From Allolobophora icterica (taxonomy: Eukaryota > Annelida > Clitellata > Crassiclitellata > Lumbricidae), in assembly GCA_963556255.1 (NCBI GenBank), contig OY744612.1, forward strand, positions 21,541,532 through 21,605,531: a stretch of DNA of 64,000 nucleotides, in the 5' to 3' direction. The position numbers and the translations under genes are program-made. Positions 1 to 31,456 of this stretch are shown here, piece after piece. Position 1 is the first letter of the stretch. The number at the start of each line of letters is the position of its first letter. The notes under the pieces are model-generated. The model was not told the DNA's origin, did not search any database, and was given only the letters and a program-made list of their open reading frames with translations.

Positions 1-955
1 AAAAAGTAACAAAAGTCACATTAAATCACATCTCAAATAATTGGTAATATTTCGGCCAAAAGTAAGAATTTTTAAATCATTAAATGTAATTAGTATTATT
101 ATTATTTAGAAAAGAAGCGGGGCACCAGCGTAGCTGCACGTCAATGTGACGTCATTTAGCAAGAAGATGATCAATTTGGCAAATACCAATTTTTCAGATT
201 AATAATTTAAAAAAAATCAAAATGGGCAAGGTGTCAATGACAGACAACATGCGTTTTGTTGATGAAAAGGCGAAGGTGAATGCTGCATATTACGTTTCTC
301 GCCTGCTTCCAGAATTAATTTCAGATTGCAAACGTCTGCTGCCAGCTGGATTCATCTTTTACAAAGACCGGTCCAGCGCATAATGCTCGTCTCACGCAAG
401 ATTGGCTCAATGTCAATTGCCCTGGTTTCATTGAGAAGGACCAATGGCCCTCAAACTCTGCGGATTTGAACCCGGTGGATTATCATGTGTGATGAGTTAT
501 GCTGGAGAAATACCACAATCTGCGACCAAAGCCAAAACGATAAGAGAATTGAGTTGATATGGGAAGATTTATCTCTGGAACCTGTCAGCAAGGCCATCAA
601 AAACTTTACAAAGAGGCTCAGAACATGCGTTGGTACTGGTGATGGACACATTGAACACAAGTTGTGAAGCAATATCAAGTCTGTTTAATACCAATTATTT
701 GAGATGTGACTTACTAAAATCGTTTTTGTTACTTTTTGTTGCGTTACATGTTTTTGGAACATAAAAAAAAATAGTGGGTGGACTCAGTAAAAGTGATATA
801 ACTTTGGTTCTGTTTGAAATATTTTGGTGAAATTTGGCTGTCATACGTAAATGTGAATTGCTTTTCAGCCAGTAAAATGTTATATAAAATTTCTTACTTT
901 TGGCCGAAATATGAGCAAAAACGTCTAGGGGGTTACTTTTTTTTAGCCGACCATG
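1..955 (+). pseudogene. mariner/Tc1-type transposase relic, 3' part of element
   Basis: The left edge of the window lies inside a DNA transposon. Pieces of a mariner-like DDE transposase can be read on the + strand between about 240 and 720. The clearest is the stretch at about 425-500 that reads like the mariner block around ADLNPVDYHVW, which contains the last catalytic aspartate. The frame is broken by shifts and stops, so no functional protein remains. The right end lies around 950, in an AT-rich TATATA target. It sits in the intron just before the first visible exon of TIR-TMEM268 copy 1. The left end is outside the window, so element length and inverted repeats cannot be checked. Confidence 0.6.
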
Positions 956-978
956 TATATATATCTTTGTAATTTCAG

Positions 979-3900
979 TTGCATCTAACTCACTTTCTTA
1001 TTGAGCACTCCGGAGGCAATAATGAGGTAAGTTTCAATATATATAATAACTATGCTATAGGCTTCCATGAAGACTGTCACTGCTTGTATATGTATGTATG
1101 TATAGAGGTATATTGCTCTTTCAAGAACCTCTAGCTAAAAGCGCTTGATGTGGAACGACGGTTAATTTTTGATTCAGATACTCCCTACATCAATGTTTTA
1201 AATAGTAACACTACTAATTTCGTTTTGGTGAGTTCTGTTTGTATCGCATTCTCATTATTTGAATTCCGAAGTCACTCTTTTGCAATAACTATTTATTCAA
1301 TGATATTCCTCCTCCATGTAGAAAAATCTAGAATGCTCTCGCATATTTGCATTAACTGAAGGTCACATCTGGTCATGCAGCGATAGTTTAACAGGCCTGC
1401 ATACTTTTAGGTATAGTTTGAAATTTCACTGGAACAGCTTATAACGGTTAGTGGTGGGTCGATGTAACTGTTAGGCCTACAGTGGGTATCAGGGGCTTTC
1501 ACCTGCGGACATTTCACCTCTAGGGGTATTCATCTCCGGCATACCCCTAAGCCGCCGCCGTTAGCCGCCGAGCCGAAAAAATTTCTGCAAGCCGATAAAC
1601 CGCCGGAAATTTTACGGCTTAGCCGAAAAACCGCCGAGAGTTATTTCACGGCTAGCCGCCGGAAAAAAGTTCGGCTAGAACATACACACAGTTGTGATTA
1701 TAAAGTTTCCACGCTGGTTTGCTAATTTGTACTTAGTGTTCAATGAGCGGTAAGTGCTGACGTCAGTCACATGGCCGTCTCATCGTCTATTGTACGGGCT
1801 CTGTCCAGGCTGTTCTATAGTAGAATATATTCCGAGTTCTACTTCCGGTTTTATATTCAATGTTAAATATTTCTAATTATCTATCATGCAAGTTAGTGCA
1901 GAGTGCACACTCTTACTACTCTGATTCAAAAGCGGCTGCAGTCTATTGCCAGAATTTTCACTTTTTTGTTTCTGTGTATCTGTTTCTTTTTCTCTCGCTA
2001 TGCGGCTAGTCCTACACCTATTAATGCATGTCTGGTAGCCCTATTATTTTGTGGTTCTAACTTCCAATCAGTTTTACATACTCGTAAATCGTAATTGAAT
2101 GTGAACTCGATGCAATGTACGTATGTGAACTGAAAACATGAAATGTCCGTTTAGGCCTATTTCTTAGCATAATAATTTGAATTTATTTCTAAAATTATTT
2201 TCAGACTGAGTGAATATTGCCCACCTTTCGATTTAAAAGTAGTCCCTAGTTATATTTTATTACTGTGTTAATGATTGATGCACTTCTATAGCCTAGTCGA
2301 GAAAGGTAGTTTACGCGCTTAAAAAGCGTAGACTGCCTTTTTCGGCTAGCCGTAAAAATTTACGGCTAGCCGAAAAGGTAGTTTAATGCTCTTTTACGGC
2401 TAGCCGAAAAACCAGCCGTAAATTTGCTCAAGCCAGCCGTTAACCAGGAAAATTACGGCTTAGGGGTATAATCTCCGGACGTTTCACCCCCGGACCATTC
2501 ACCTCTAGGGGTTTTCACCTCTAGGGGCTTTCACCTCCAAATATAAACATACATACAAACTATGAAACTAATTATCACTAAGCAAAGAAGTAGATTTCTT
2601 AGTGTCAACATGCAAACTATGCAACTAATTATTGTGTCATAAACAGACAAAGTCAGGCAATAATCACTACGTAATGAAGCAGATTTCTTAGTGTCAACTT
2701 AGCAAAGGCCGTATTCCAACAAATCAGACATTCTGTCAGACGACAAGTTCACTTTTGAATTTCTATTTCTTTTGTTGGATGCTTAAATACTGCACGCCGT
2801 GGTATTATATAATTACTTCTCGTTACGAGCCTACGACAATTTAGAAATTGCTCCATATCTTCTTATCTGAATTCATTTCTTATGCGCCTACGGTTAATTA
2901 TGGTTAATTAGGGCATACAGTCACTGGCACGCGAATTGGTCTGTCCTTATCATCTGCCGTTATCAGGTTCTTAGGTGTGTACATAGCTAGGTTCTAGAAG
3001 CTTTCATTATCTTCTTATCTCAATTCATTTCTTGTACGCTCATGGTTATAATTATGGTTCCTTACATACAGTCACTCACATTTTACCTTAATATGAGAGA
3101 GTGCATGGGTGAAAGCCCCTAGAGGTGAAAGCCCCTAGAGGTGAAAGCCCCTTGAGGTGAAACGTCCGGAGGTGAATACCCCTAGAGGTGAATCGTCCGG
3201 AGGTGAAAGCCTCTGGAACCCTACAGTGCTATAGAAAAACTGACACGGAAGTCAGTATTCGATAAAAAAAACGAAAAATACCCAATTCAAGCAAGATATG
3301 CCGACAAAAAAGAAGAGTCGGTATTCACTTGCAGAATGCATAATATAAAATATTATTTTCCATCCTGGATATAATTGTTAGTTCACTGAACATTCGGAAG
3401 ATGAGACATATAAATTATCTATTTAAAATGATAAATAGACCTTCATATTCGTTTCAGGAAATACCTTATGACTTTCGTCAAAGTACAGCTCTCCTAGAGG
3501 AAGCAGAAAGAAACTCAGTGACAGCTCAGGTGAGATACGTAAATTGTATAGTTGCATCATTTTTACCACTCTCAGTTTATAGCATAAAGCCAAAAAGATG
3601 CATTTGAGGTATTGGTTAGTTTTGCTTGATTTGGCTTTTTGATGATCTTGAAATAGTTTTTTCGTTGTGTCGTGTTATGATAACTTAAATTTGCCCCTTC
3701 AGTAGCAAGTTGTGTCCCATATAGAGCAACTGGCAATACTTGGCCAAAATAAACTCGTCATAGAATTTTAAGACAAAGAATTGAACTCAGTCGATTGTAA
3801 TCAACGTACGTTCTATAGTTTCAAAAACAAATTCTGTATACTCTTTTGATCTATTTTCTGTTGAAGGCTGAAACTTGGGATTTACTGGAGAAACACGCAA

Positions 3901-4085
3901 CGGAATACGGCCAACTTCTGCTCAATAGACGACTAGAGACGCCAAGCGAGCAGAGACATAGTCGACAGGGAGAGTGTCTGTGTCAATTTGTCGAAAGTAT
4001 TCTTGTGTCCGGTAAAACGTCATGCTGCGACTGCATCTTTGGCGTTAGAAGTCGCCATCCATGGAGACGTTATTGCTTATTCTAA
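979..4085 (+). CDS. TIR-TMEM268 fusion gene, copy 1 (last three exons only)
   Basis: Three exons equivalent to exons 7, 8 and 9 of the complete copies downstream: 979-1026 (48 bp), 3458-3529 (72 bp) and 3867-4085 (219 bp, ends TAA). All splice sites are GT-AG (TTTCAG before the first, GTAAG after) and all junctions are phase 0, so they join in frame into 112 residues. The last exon ends with the cysteine-rich block CLCQFVESILVSGKTSCC, which lines up with the C-terminus of TMEM268. Exons 1-6, including the TIR exon, must lie upstream of the window if this copy is complete. The intron 1027-3457 is enlarged by a nested transposon at 1485-3219. No disabling mutation is seen in these exons. Confidence 0.75.
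1485..3219. mobile_element. Non-autonomous DNA transposon with repeat-built termini
   Basis: Inserted in the intron of copy 1. The two ends are inverted relatives, GGTATCAGGGGCTTTC at the left and the reverse complement of GTTCCAGAGGCTTTC at the right. Both are flanked by the direct repeat CCTACAGTG (1476-1484 and 3220-3228, 8 or 9 bp depending on where the end is placed). The termini consist of a reiterated 18-20 bp motif around TTTCACCTCTAGGGG, twice or more at the left (about 1490-1530) and about seven times inverted at the right (3108-3215), with another group at 2480-2540. No transposase was found. The TSD length fits hAT (8 bp) or Mutator-like (9 bp) elements. A second element is nested at 1540-2470. 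Confidence 0.7.
1540..2470. mobile_element. Nested hAT-like non-autonomous element
   Basis: The ends read CATACCCCTAAGCCG and, inverted, TATACCCCTAAGCCG. This gives a 14 of 15 bp terminal inverted repeat, flanked by a perfect 8-bp duplication ATCTCCGG (1532-1539 and 2471-2478). The subterminal regions carry many copies of AGCCG/CGGCT in both orientations. The element lies inside the 1485-3219 element and is therefore younger. No coding sequence is recognisable in it. Confidence 0.75.
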
Positions 4086-4737
4086 TTCCTTTGTTGCGAT
4101 TAATTACTCAATTGTTTTATGCAGCATTCCAGACTTACATGAAACTGTACTAAATGTGACTCTAAAAAAATATGCTAGACCATTATGCCTATGTAAAATT
4201 GTTAGAGAATTAATTATCTCTCACTGTAGCGATTAGGCATATGCTTGACTTCCTTTGTGCAGACAGTAAACTTCCTGACGGTAATCACAGAACTAATAGC
4301 CTCTATTTACAACATGAGCTGCTACTTTCATGTGTTACAAAGTTGGTCACTTTAACCATGATTATAAAAGTAATACTTTGTTCATATGCGTTGTTCTCAA
4401 ATACGTTATTCAGATACATATTTCGTCGTGTCATTATTTTGCTACAGATAGGCTAAACATTTTCATATGCGTCCAAAAAAGGCTGTAGAGTGTAGACGAA
4501 GCAGCACCGAGTAAACGGCTAGACTAATATAGCATTGCAAGGCAACGTTCCTCAGTCATTCTAATTCACATTGACCTGTGTGAAGAAGCAAGGTACTTGA
4601 CTTGAGTGCTTGCTAGCTGCCACAAATTATGCATGTATAGGGAATAGAGCTGGTTTCCTACCGATATTACAAAACATGCTGACCTTATGAATAGTTTTAT
4701 TTAGACATGATACATCATATTACACATATACAACCCT
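4086..4737 (+). other. 3' flank of copy 1, conserved among paralogues (probable 3' UTR and spacer)
   Basis: No gene is visible here. The stretch matches the sequence following the stop codons of copies 2 (26692-27330), 3 (44618-45235) and 4 (62800-63300). Shared landmarks are a block containing GACTTCCTTTGTGCAGAC with CTTCCTGACGGTA, then CTGCTACTTTCAT. Indels between copies are not multiples of three, so it is not coding. It is probably a 3' untranslated region plus flank duplicated with the gene. Confidence 0.5.
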
Positions 4738-5430
4738 CACCTTTGCAGAACACATCTCGACCCTGACTCGCTCCTGCTTCTTCCAACTGAGACGACTGAG
4801 AGCTATCGGGCGATCCACTATAGTAGGCCTACTATACCTACGGTCTTTACCTCCATTGTGCATGCATTCATTTTCTCGCGGGTCGATTGCTGTAACTCGC
4901 TCCTCCTCGGTCTCCCCATGCTACGCCTCCCCCTCCAGTCAGTCTTAAATGCTGCTGCTAGGCTCATAGCACGTCTTCCTCGCTTTGCTCATATCTCCAC
5001 GTAAATGACTAAAGTCCTACACTGGCTACCGATTACTTCGCGTATCCAGTATGAGATCCTCCTTCTGGTTTCAAAGTCCCAACTAGGGCTCGCCGTTAAA
5101 ATATCTCTCCGAACTAATGCGGCAACCTCTCTCTGCAACTTCGGCTAGTCCTTTGCGCTCTACTGGCCGTCTTGATCTCTTTGTTCCTCGTACTATTACC
5201 ACTCTGGCCAAACGTTGAGCTTTTGCTGTGACAGGTCCCTCTGTCTGGAATGATCTTCCCCTCCACTATCAACTAAACTCATGACGGGAATCTCCCCGGC
5301 ATTTACTCGCTCGCTCAAGACGTTTCTCTTTCCACGGGGCTCCTGCACTGAGGGGACCTCTGAATAGTTTATACTGCGAGAGGCGCCTTAGAAATTACTA
5401 GATACGATACGATATTATATTAGCTGTTAA
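4738..5430 (+). pseudogene. Non-LTR retrotransposon (CR1/L2-like) 3' relic
   Basis: Decayed C-terminal part of a LINE reverse transcriptase polyprotein. With frame changes it reads like the usual SRIDYCNSLL...LPPLQSVLNAAARLIA...VLHWLPI series that closes CR1/L2-type ORF2 proteins. It ends in the 3' tail typical of this family here, a GCGCCTTAGAAATTAC-like segment followed by GATACGATACGATA. Multiple stops and frameshifts mean it is dead. It separates copy 1 from copy 2. Confidence 0.7.
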
Positions 5431-5479
5431 CTCGAGCGCCTATGAGTAGGTTTCTTGAAGAGGAGCTATATAAATTATC

Positions 5480-6158
5480 AAACTGAATGAATGAATTCAC
5501 AAGTAGATGAATCCTATTAAGAAAGTGGTCCATCATTGAACACGATACTTTAAATTTTAGGATTTATATACCAAAAGAAGCAAGCCTCATATGCGAGAGC
5601 AGTACAGCAAGCAACTATTAGACCTATCCATTCACCAATTACGTGGAAATTACGCCAATTGTTATGGTCACAATGTCGTGAGTCATCGACAGCGGTAACA
5701 ATTACACAGCGCAATTAACTCCGCATAATTATGTAGACAAAATTGCGTAGAGTCTAGGCCCCATGGCCCATGTGTATAGTTGTGAAACTTATGAGACGGA
5801 ACTAAATCTGTATTTCCTAAGCTTCATATTCTCTCAGACGTTAGGCATAACTGGCAGAACTTTGATGCATTAGGGTCTAACATAATAGCACATGTTTGCA
5901 ACTTTCCAAGCGGATATTAACACCTACCGAAGATTCGCAAACCTTTAGAATCAATATCGATTCAGGAAGGTTTGCCTCGCGACCTAGCACGCATTTATAA
6001 CGGGGTCATAGAACAACCCTTTAGAGTGTATTACTCAAGTGTAATCTAGCAGTCTAGTTAATAGGTCTAGCGATCGTCGTAACCAAAACTTTGGTGAACA
6101 AGCGCAGACAAGAAAACCAAATTAATATGAATAAGAAATTATAGTTGACGTTTGCAAT
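5480..6158 (+). promoter_or_regulatory. Conserved 5' flank / presumptive promoter and 5' UTR of copy 2
   Basis: Colinear matches occur upstream of copy 3 (27430-27569 plus 31510-32155) and copy 4 (50870-51588). Conserved islands include CAACTTTCCAAGCGGATATT at 5899, GCCTCGCGACC at about 5975, and the palindromic CCAAAACTTTGG with GAACAAGCGCAGACAAG just before the ATG. There is no unambiguous TATA box, although an AT-rich AACATAATA lies near 5880 where copy 4 has ATATAAAA. An 18-codon uORF lies at 5892-5948, and a second tiny ORF (6127-6144) precedes the main start. Promoter identity is inferred from conservation and position only. Confidence 0.45.
5892..5948 (+). promoter_or_regulatory. 18-codon upstream ORF, copy 2
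   Basis: ATG to TAG, 18 residues beginning MFATFQADI and ending NL, about 210 bp before the main ATG. Copies 3 (31905-31961) and 4 (51324-51380) have an ORF of exactly the same length at the homologous place, each stopping at the same CTTTAG. If the region is transcribed as 5' leader this would act as a uORF. It could also simply reflect overall sequence conservation, since several residues differ. Confidence 0.4.
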
Positions 6159-26691
<20,533 letters not shown>

Positions 26692-27569
26692 CTCATCACT
26701 GCTGTCAATTAGTCAAGTGTTGTATTTAGTATTTCCAGAGTTAAACTACAGTGCGCTTAACGTGACTCTATACAACAAATATGATTTTTAACAAATTGCT
26801 AGAAAACATTAATTATCTCTAACTTTAACGCGTAGGCATATGCGTGACTTTCTTTGTGCAGACGGCAGACTTCCTGACGGTAGTAACAGAACTAATCGCC
26901 TCTATTTACAAAAAGGAACTGCTACTTTCATTTTTTTCAAAGTTAGTCACTTTACACACGTTTTAGATGATAAAATAATACTGATAATGTTAATATAGGC
27001 CTATGCGTTGTTCACGATACGTTTTTCAGACATAAATTAATTTGTCGTAGGCCTATTATTATTATTTATGGTACAGATAGGTTACACATTTTCTATATTC
27101 GTCCATAAAGGCTGTAGATGAAGCAACAACGATTAGCGGCTAGAGTAATAAATATAGCATTGCAAGGTACCCTTCCTCAGCCATTCTGCCTCACGTGGAC
27201 CTGGCTGAGGAAGCAACGTTACTGAACTAGCTCAGGTAGTTAACTTCTGTGCTTGCTAGCTGGGACAAATTAGGATAAAGGCCTAGAGGAAAAGGTATAG
27301 AGGTTCCCTACTGGTATACCAAAACATGTCAGCCTTTTTAATAGTGGATTCAGCGTTTGCTAGTAGACTAGGGCCTACTCAGATATAACACGTATTATTT
27401 TATTTCGACAAAATATATATCGTTTAACTGTTAATTCATAAATAGGGCCTTGCATAAATCCTATGAAGAAAGTACGCCATCAATAAGCACAACCACTTAA
27501 AAAATGGGATTTGTATACCTAAAGTTCCACACCTAAAACGACACATTCGTGTATAGGCCTATATGAGAA
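26692..27569 (+). other. 3' flank of copy 2 and start of copy 3 upstream region
   Basis: No gene. The first about 640 bp match the 3' flanks of the other copies. From about 27430 the sequence matches the distal 5' flanks of copies 2 and 4 (CCTATGAAGAAAGT...GGGATTTGTATACC). Confidence 0.5.
27172..27213 (+). other. 12-bp stem hairpin in 3' flank of copy 2
   Basis: CTTCCTCAGCCA at 27172-27183 pairs perfectly with TGGCTGAGGAAG at 27202-27213. Copy 4 has the identical stem (63249-63260 with 63279-63290) but a different loop. Copies 1 and 3 have degenerate versions. Whether it lies in the mRNA 3' end is unknown. Confidence 0.5.
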
Positions 27570-27956
27570 CAGGGGCGTAACTTAGGTCTAAAAGTGGGGC
27601 ACCAATTTCTTACATACAGCAAGCAAGGCGGAGACTGCGATCTATGGGAAGGCACAATAATAAAATATTAAGTAAGTAAGTAGTAAGTAATCTTTTATTA
27701 GTATAAGACAAACGCTCATACTTTACAACAATACATACAAAAGGATCACAATATCAGTAACACTGTAAGACAGTTTAAACACAAGCAATTCTATATAATG
27801 TCTTATTTACATACATATACATTATACAGTATTATAAACAATAAACGATAGTGTCTTATTTACATACATAGGCCTACCTATAACTAAAGTTATGATCTAA
27901 GCCTTACATTCTAAGGAACATAAGCATTACTATGGTCTACAAAAAGAGCCAGTTTA

Positions 27957-28290
27957 GATATCAGAACAGGTACTAGAACCAGCATTAACCCAGTTTTTAT
28001 ACTTGTACAGTGAGCGAATGATGAAGGATTTCTTATGTAGCAATGTATTAAAGTGCGGTAATTCAAAAGCATGTCCCCTTTTTCTTAAGTTGAATTTATG
28101 AAGGTGCTCTGCAGGCAGTAATTGGTGAAGACAGTGTTGGGGTGACTGGATGCTTTTGAAGAACTTCAGTTCAATTTTTTCACAAATCTTCTCTAAAGTT
28201 AAACCATCACCACTAAAGAGGTTACTGCGCCCAGCCCTGCGCAAAAAAGATTCAATTTTTCCACCCAGTTCAGCCGACAGGAATCCCCCC
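27957..28290 (-). pseudogene. Frameshifted C-terminus of the LINE ORF2
   Basis: Reads GGGFLSAELGGKIESFLRRA and on to SLYKYKNWVN, the normal end of this ORF2 type. It is out of frame with 28270-31128 by a length change in the C-run near 28290. A sequencing or replication slip in the homopolymer is possible. Confidence 0.7.
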
Positions 28291-31128
28291 CCAAGATGGT
28301 ATGGCATACGTTAGTCGGGAGACTACAAGGGCTTGAAAAATGTTCTTTAGTTTGCTGGGAGGCATTCCTTGAGATCGGAGGACTTTTAGGGGGTATAGGC
28401 GTTGGCTGCATATCTTCAAAATAAATGAAACATGGTCATCAAATTTTAAGTCTTCTCGAAAAAGAACACCCAGCAATTTGACAATTTTTACTCTTTCAAC
28501 ATTGCTGATAGGATCCGGAAGAGATAAGTGTCTTGGATTCGGTCTATGAAATACAATTTCTTTAGTCTTGGAAAAATTAAGTGTCATTCTGTTCCTGGAG
28601 GCCCAATCCTTAATATTATCAAATTCAGATTCCAAGCTAACAGGAGAATTTTGGGGGGTGAGAAGGTTAGTATCATCTGCAAATTTGAAAAGGATGTTGA
28701 ACAGAGAGACGGGTTTAAGATCGCTCTCCATTACAATGTAGAGGGTGGGACCAAGACCAGACCCTTGGATAATACTGCGATTAATAGAAGTAGAATCAGA
28801 AAGTACATTGCCATATTTGAGGACTTGAGATCGACCAGTTAGGAAGTCAATGACCCAATTTGAAATTTCAGGCAGCATGTTTAAAGCCATGACTTTAGGT
28901 ATTAGAACTGAATGGTCAACAACATCAAAAGCTTTAGAGAAGTCGACTAACAAACAACGCACATAAGAGTTACTTTCTAGCATCTGGGTGACGTGATGTA
29001 GAAAGAAGGTGAGTGCACTGGTACAACTGCCAGTTGGTCTGAAGCCAAACTGATCCTCTAGAGCTTCTTGGGGCAAATTGGGTCTAAGCCACTTAGAAAC
29101 AACAATTTTTTCTGCGATTCTTGACAGGATTGGAGTTACAGATATAGGTCTGAAGTCAGACAGAGTAGATGGTTTGGAAACTTTATTTACAGGAGTGACC
29201 ACCGCGATGCGCCAGTTATCTGGAATGGTCCCAGTTTCAAAAGAGCAATTATATACATGAGTTACCAATTCCGCCAACTCATAAGAACATTTCTGAAAGA
29301 GCCAAGCAGGCAATCCATCAAGACCAGCAGCTGTGTTTCGCTGTGTGCGTAGGAGCCTTTCAACTTCCAGTATACTCACATATGATTTATTTATTCCAGT
29401 ACTGGCTCCTGATTTATTTTTAAGATTATGGATTTCCTCAGCCGAATAGTCCACCGAAGTTGCTATGTCAGCATAGAAGTTATTGGCCATATTGATGTCA
29501 TCGAAGAGACCTGACGAATTTTTAGTGTCGCTGGTCAGAGAAGATGAGTTTCGCTTTTTTACCGCATCCCAAAGCTGCTTAGGTGTGGCATCTTGCAATG
29601 AAGAAAAACGTGTTTGTGTGTTTTCCAAGATCAGCTGATTGATTCTACCTGCAAGCAAGTCTGCATCATCCATTCGACCCTTCCTTCGAAGTTTATTACG
29701 CTTGTTTAGAAGTGACTTTATGAGAGGTGTTATGAAGTCTGGGTCTTTGGGTTTTATTGTGACAGTTCTAGACGGGATGCACTTGTCAATAAGCGCAGAA
29801 ATGTTTTGAAGAAACATGTTGTACAGCAGAGTGACATCAGAGGTATTAAAGAACGTAGACCAATCGTGCAAATTTATAGAGAACCTAAGAGACGCAATAT
29901 ATTGCTCTCTGCGGTCATACAGCTTTATTTTCCTTTTTTGCGATGCCTGCATAACCATATTACCATTGGAGTTGATCTCAGAAATCAAAACCGCTTTATG
30001 TTTGGTCTTGACCAAACTCTGAAAAACTTCAGCATGCAACAAGCCAGGCTCATTAACAAAAACCTTATCTAGAATTTTTTTGCCATGAGTACAAGTTTTA
30101 ACAATCTGAGAAAACCCCAAATCTTCCAGGAAAATAACATTCAAATCATTCAAATCACCTGCAATAACAATGGTGGCATTAGTGTACTGATTGCTAATAA
30201 ACTCAATGTCATTGCTAAGTTTGTTAGCTAACAGAGAAGACTGATACAGAGGTTTAGGCGGGTGGTAAACACATGCAATCATAAGGGACTGTCTATCATC
30301 ATTCAGCAGACAGTGCAGCCACAAAACTTCTAATAGATCAGGAGTATTTAAGTTAGCCACCATATTTAAAACGGAACAGTTGATACGATTGTGTACGTAG
30401 GCACATACTCCCCCTCCTTTCCTCTTGGACCTGTCCTGTCTAAATAGCTGAAAATTTTTCAGTGAAATGTCCTTGTCTAGATGTTTCTTACAGAACCATG
30501 TTTCTGTAATTAAGGCGATGTCAGCTCTGTTTTGTACAAGATCCGTCTCCAAAAGTCCAAGCTTGTTCGGTTTGGCCAAACTGGTGGTATTGAGGAGGTA
30601 GATAGAAGGAAATTTGTCCGCCGACCGGTTGCATGGCTGTAGAATGGGTTGATGTGATGTGTCACAGTTGATAAATGGTGTGATTTGTAGCGACCGGAGT
30701 TGACGAACAGGAATGGAAGAAGGCGTACGTTTGGCATGTCTGGGATGATGGGTGGTAATTCTGGTAGTGATAGCTGTAGGATGGTCAGGATTCGATAATT
30801 TTAAGTAGAAAAGTTTTCCCCCAGTTGTGTGAGGTGGTGGTGTTGACGGACAGCAAGCATTCCAAGAAGCGACTTTGCATCCAGGTGATGAATGGCTTGC
30901 AGCTGTGAGAGTAATTTCACGAAGCTGGTGTGAATGATAAACTTTACTTGGCTGAAGGACTATCAGATTGGGTCTTTCTTTACTCGGTTCTTGTCTTGTG
31001 TCTATTTTCTGTGGTCTATTTTCAGTAATGATGACTGGTATAGCTGAGCGCTTTTGACAACCACCCCTAGATCCACGGTAGCGGAAAATGTCATACTGCT
31101 TTAGTTTTTTTGAAGAAGAGAGAGTCAA
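28270..31128 (-). CDS. LINE ORF2: endonuclease-reverse transcriptase (probably inactive)
   Basis: A 952-residue frame. The N-terminal third is an APE-type endonuclease (LLETDLVQNRADIALITETW near 195-215, RKGGGVCAYVHNRI, GDLNDLNVI near 320). The place where SDH is expected reads TKHKAV, so the catalytic Asp is lost. The reverse transcriptase follows: TAAGLDGLPAWLF near 610, LSDFRPISVTPILSRI, FGFRPTGSCTSAL, VDFSKAFDVVDHSVL, FADDTNLL near 835, then RLYPLKVLRSQGM. The frame ends early after YAIPSWGG, in a run of C at about 28287-28295, and the missing C-terminus continues in another frame. Two independent lesions suggest a dead copy. Confidence 0.8.
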   Translation of the reverse strand: MTLSSSKKLKQYDIFRYRGSRGGCQKRSAIPVIITENRPQKIDTRQEPSKERPNLIVLQPSKVYHSHQLREITLTAASHSSPGCKVASWNACCPSTPPPHTTGGKLFYLKLSNPDHPTAITTRITTHHPRHAKRTPSSIPVRQLRSLQITPFINCDTSHQPILQPCNRSADKFPSIYLLNTTSLAKPNKLGLLETDLVQNRADIALITETWFCKKHLDKDISLKNFQLFRQDRSKRKGGGVCAYVHNRINCSVLNMVANLNTPDLLEVLWLHCLLNDDRQSLMIACVYHPPKPLYQSSLLANKLSNDIEFISNQYTNATIVIAGDLNDLNVIFLEDLGFSQIVKTCTHGKKILDKVFVNEPGLLHAEVFQSLVKTKHKAVLISEINSNGNMVMQASQKRKIKLYDRREQYIASLRFSINLHDWSTFFNTSDVTLLYNMFLQNISALIDKCIPSRTVTIKPKDPDFITPLIKSLLNKRNKLRRKGRMDDADLLAGRINQLILENTQTRFSSLQDATPKQLWDAVKKRNSSSLTSDTKNSSGLFDDINMANNFYADIATSVDYSAEEIHNLKNKSGASTGINKSYVSILEVERLLRTQRNTAAGLDGLPAWLFQKCSYELAELVTHVYNCSFETGTIPDNWRIAVVTPVNKVSKPSTLSDFRPISVTPILSRIAEKIVVSKWLRPNLPQEALEDQFGFRPTGSCTSALTFFLHHVTQMLESNSYVRCLLVDFSKAFDVVDHSVLIPKVMALNMLPEISNWVIDFLTGRSQVLKYGNVLSDSTSINRSIIQGSGLGPTLYIVMESDLKPVSLFNILFKFADDTNLLTPQNSPVSLESEFDNIKDWASRNRMTLNFSKTKEIVFHRPNPRHLSLPDPISNVERVKIVKLLGVLFREDLKFDDHVSFILKICSQRLYPLKVLRSQGMPPSKLKNIFQALVVSRLTYAIPSWGGIPVG

Positions 31129-31456
31129 GCTGACAGTTATCTCTTATAAATTTATTATTTGGTTTAAGAGCATACAAGTCTCTTGGACTGTACGCAATCG
31201 CGATGTGTAAGTCTCGTTTCTCAGCGGTTGAACACATATCAATTATAAATGTTACCGTTTTGGTTGATGAAGTAATTGAAAAGAAACATAAGATAAAAAT
31301 CCAGAATCTTGAGGTTGAATTAAGATCCATGTTATTTATTCTACATATGATAAGCTATAGCATTCCGTTAAATTGCGTCTAATTTATTTTTGAAAAATAA
31401 AGTGGCAGCCATTTTGGCGCTCGTAAGTAAGGCATTGTTCAAAAAGTGGGGGTACG

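Larger units (their letters stand above)
27677..31424 (-). mobile_element. Non-LTR retrotransposon (CR1/L2/Jockey-like), nearly full length
   Basis: A 3.7-kb insertion on the minus strand between 7-bp duplications AAGTAAG. The 3' tail, at the left, is an AAGTAAGTAG-like repeat. It carries the ORF2-like frame 28270-31128 and its frameshifted end 27957-28290. A short frame (31091-31330, minus) overlaps the start of ORF2 and may be the residue of ORF1 or leader. It interrupts the 5' flank of copy 3. Confidence 0.8.

Noticed and set aside
3988..4236. Overlapping frame in the last exon region (reads PVKRHAATASLALEVAIHGD)
   Set aside because: The other frame continues in phase from exon 8, is the one matching the TMEM268 C-terminus and keeps the CxC...CC pattern in all four copies.
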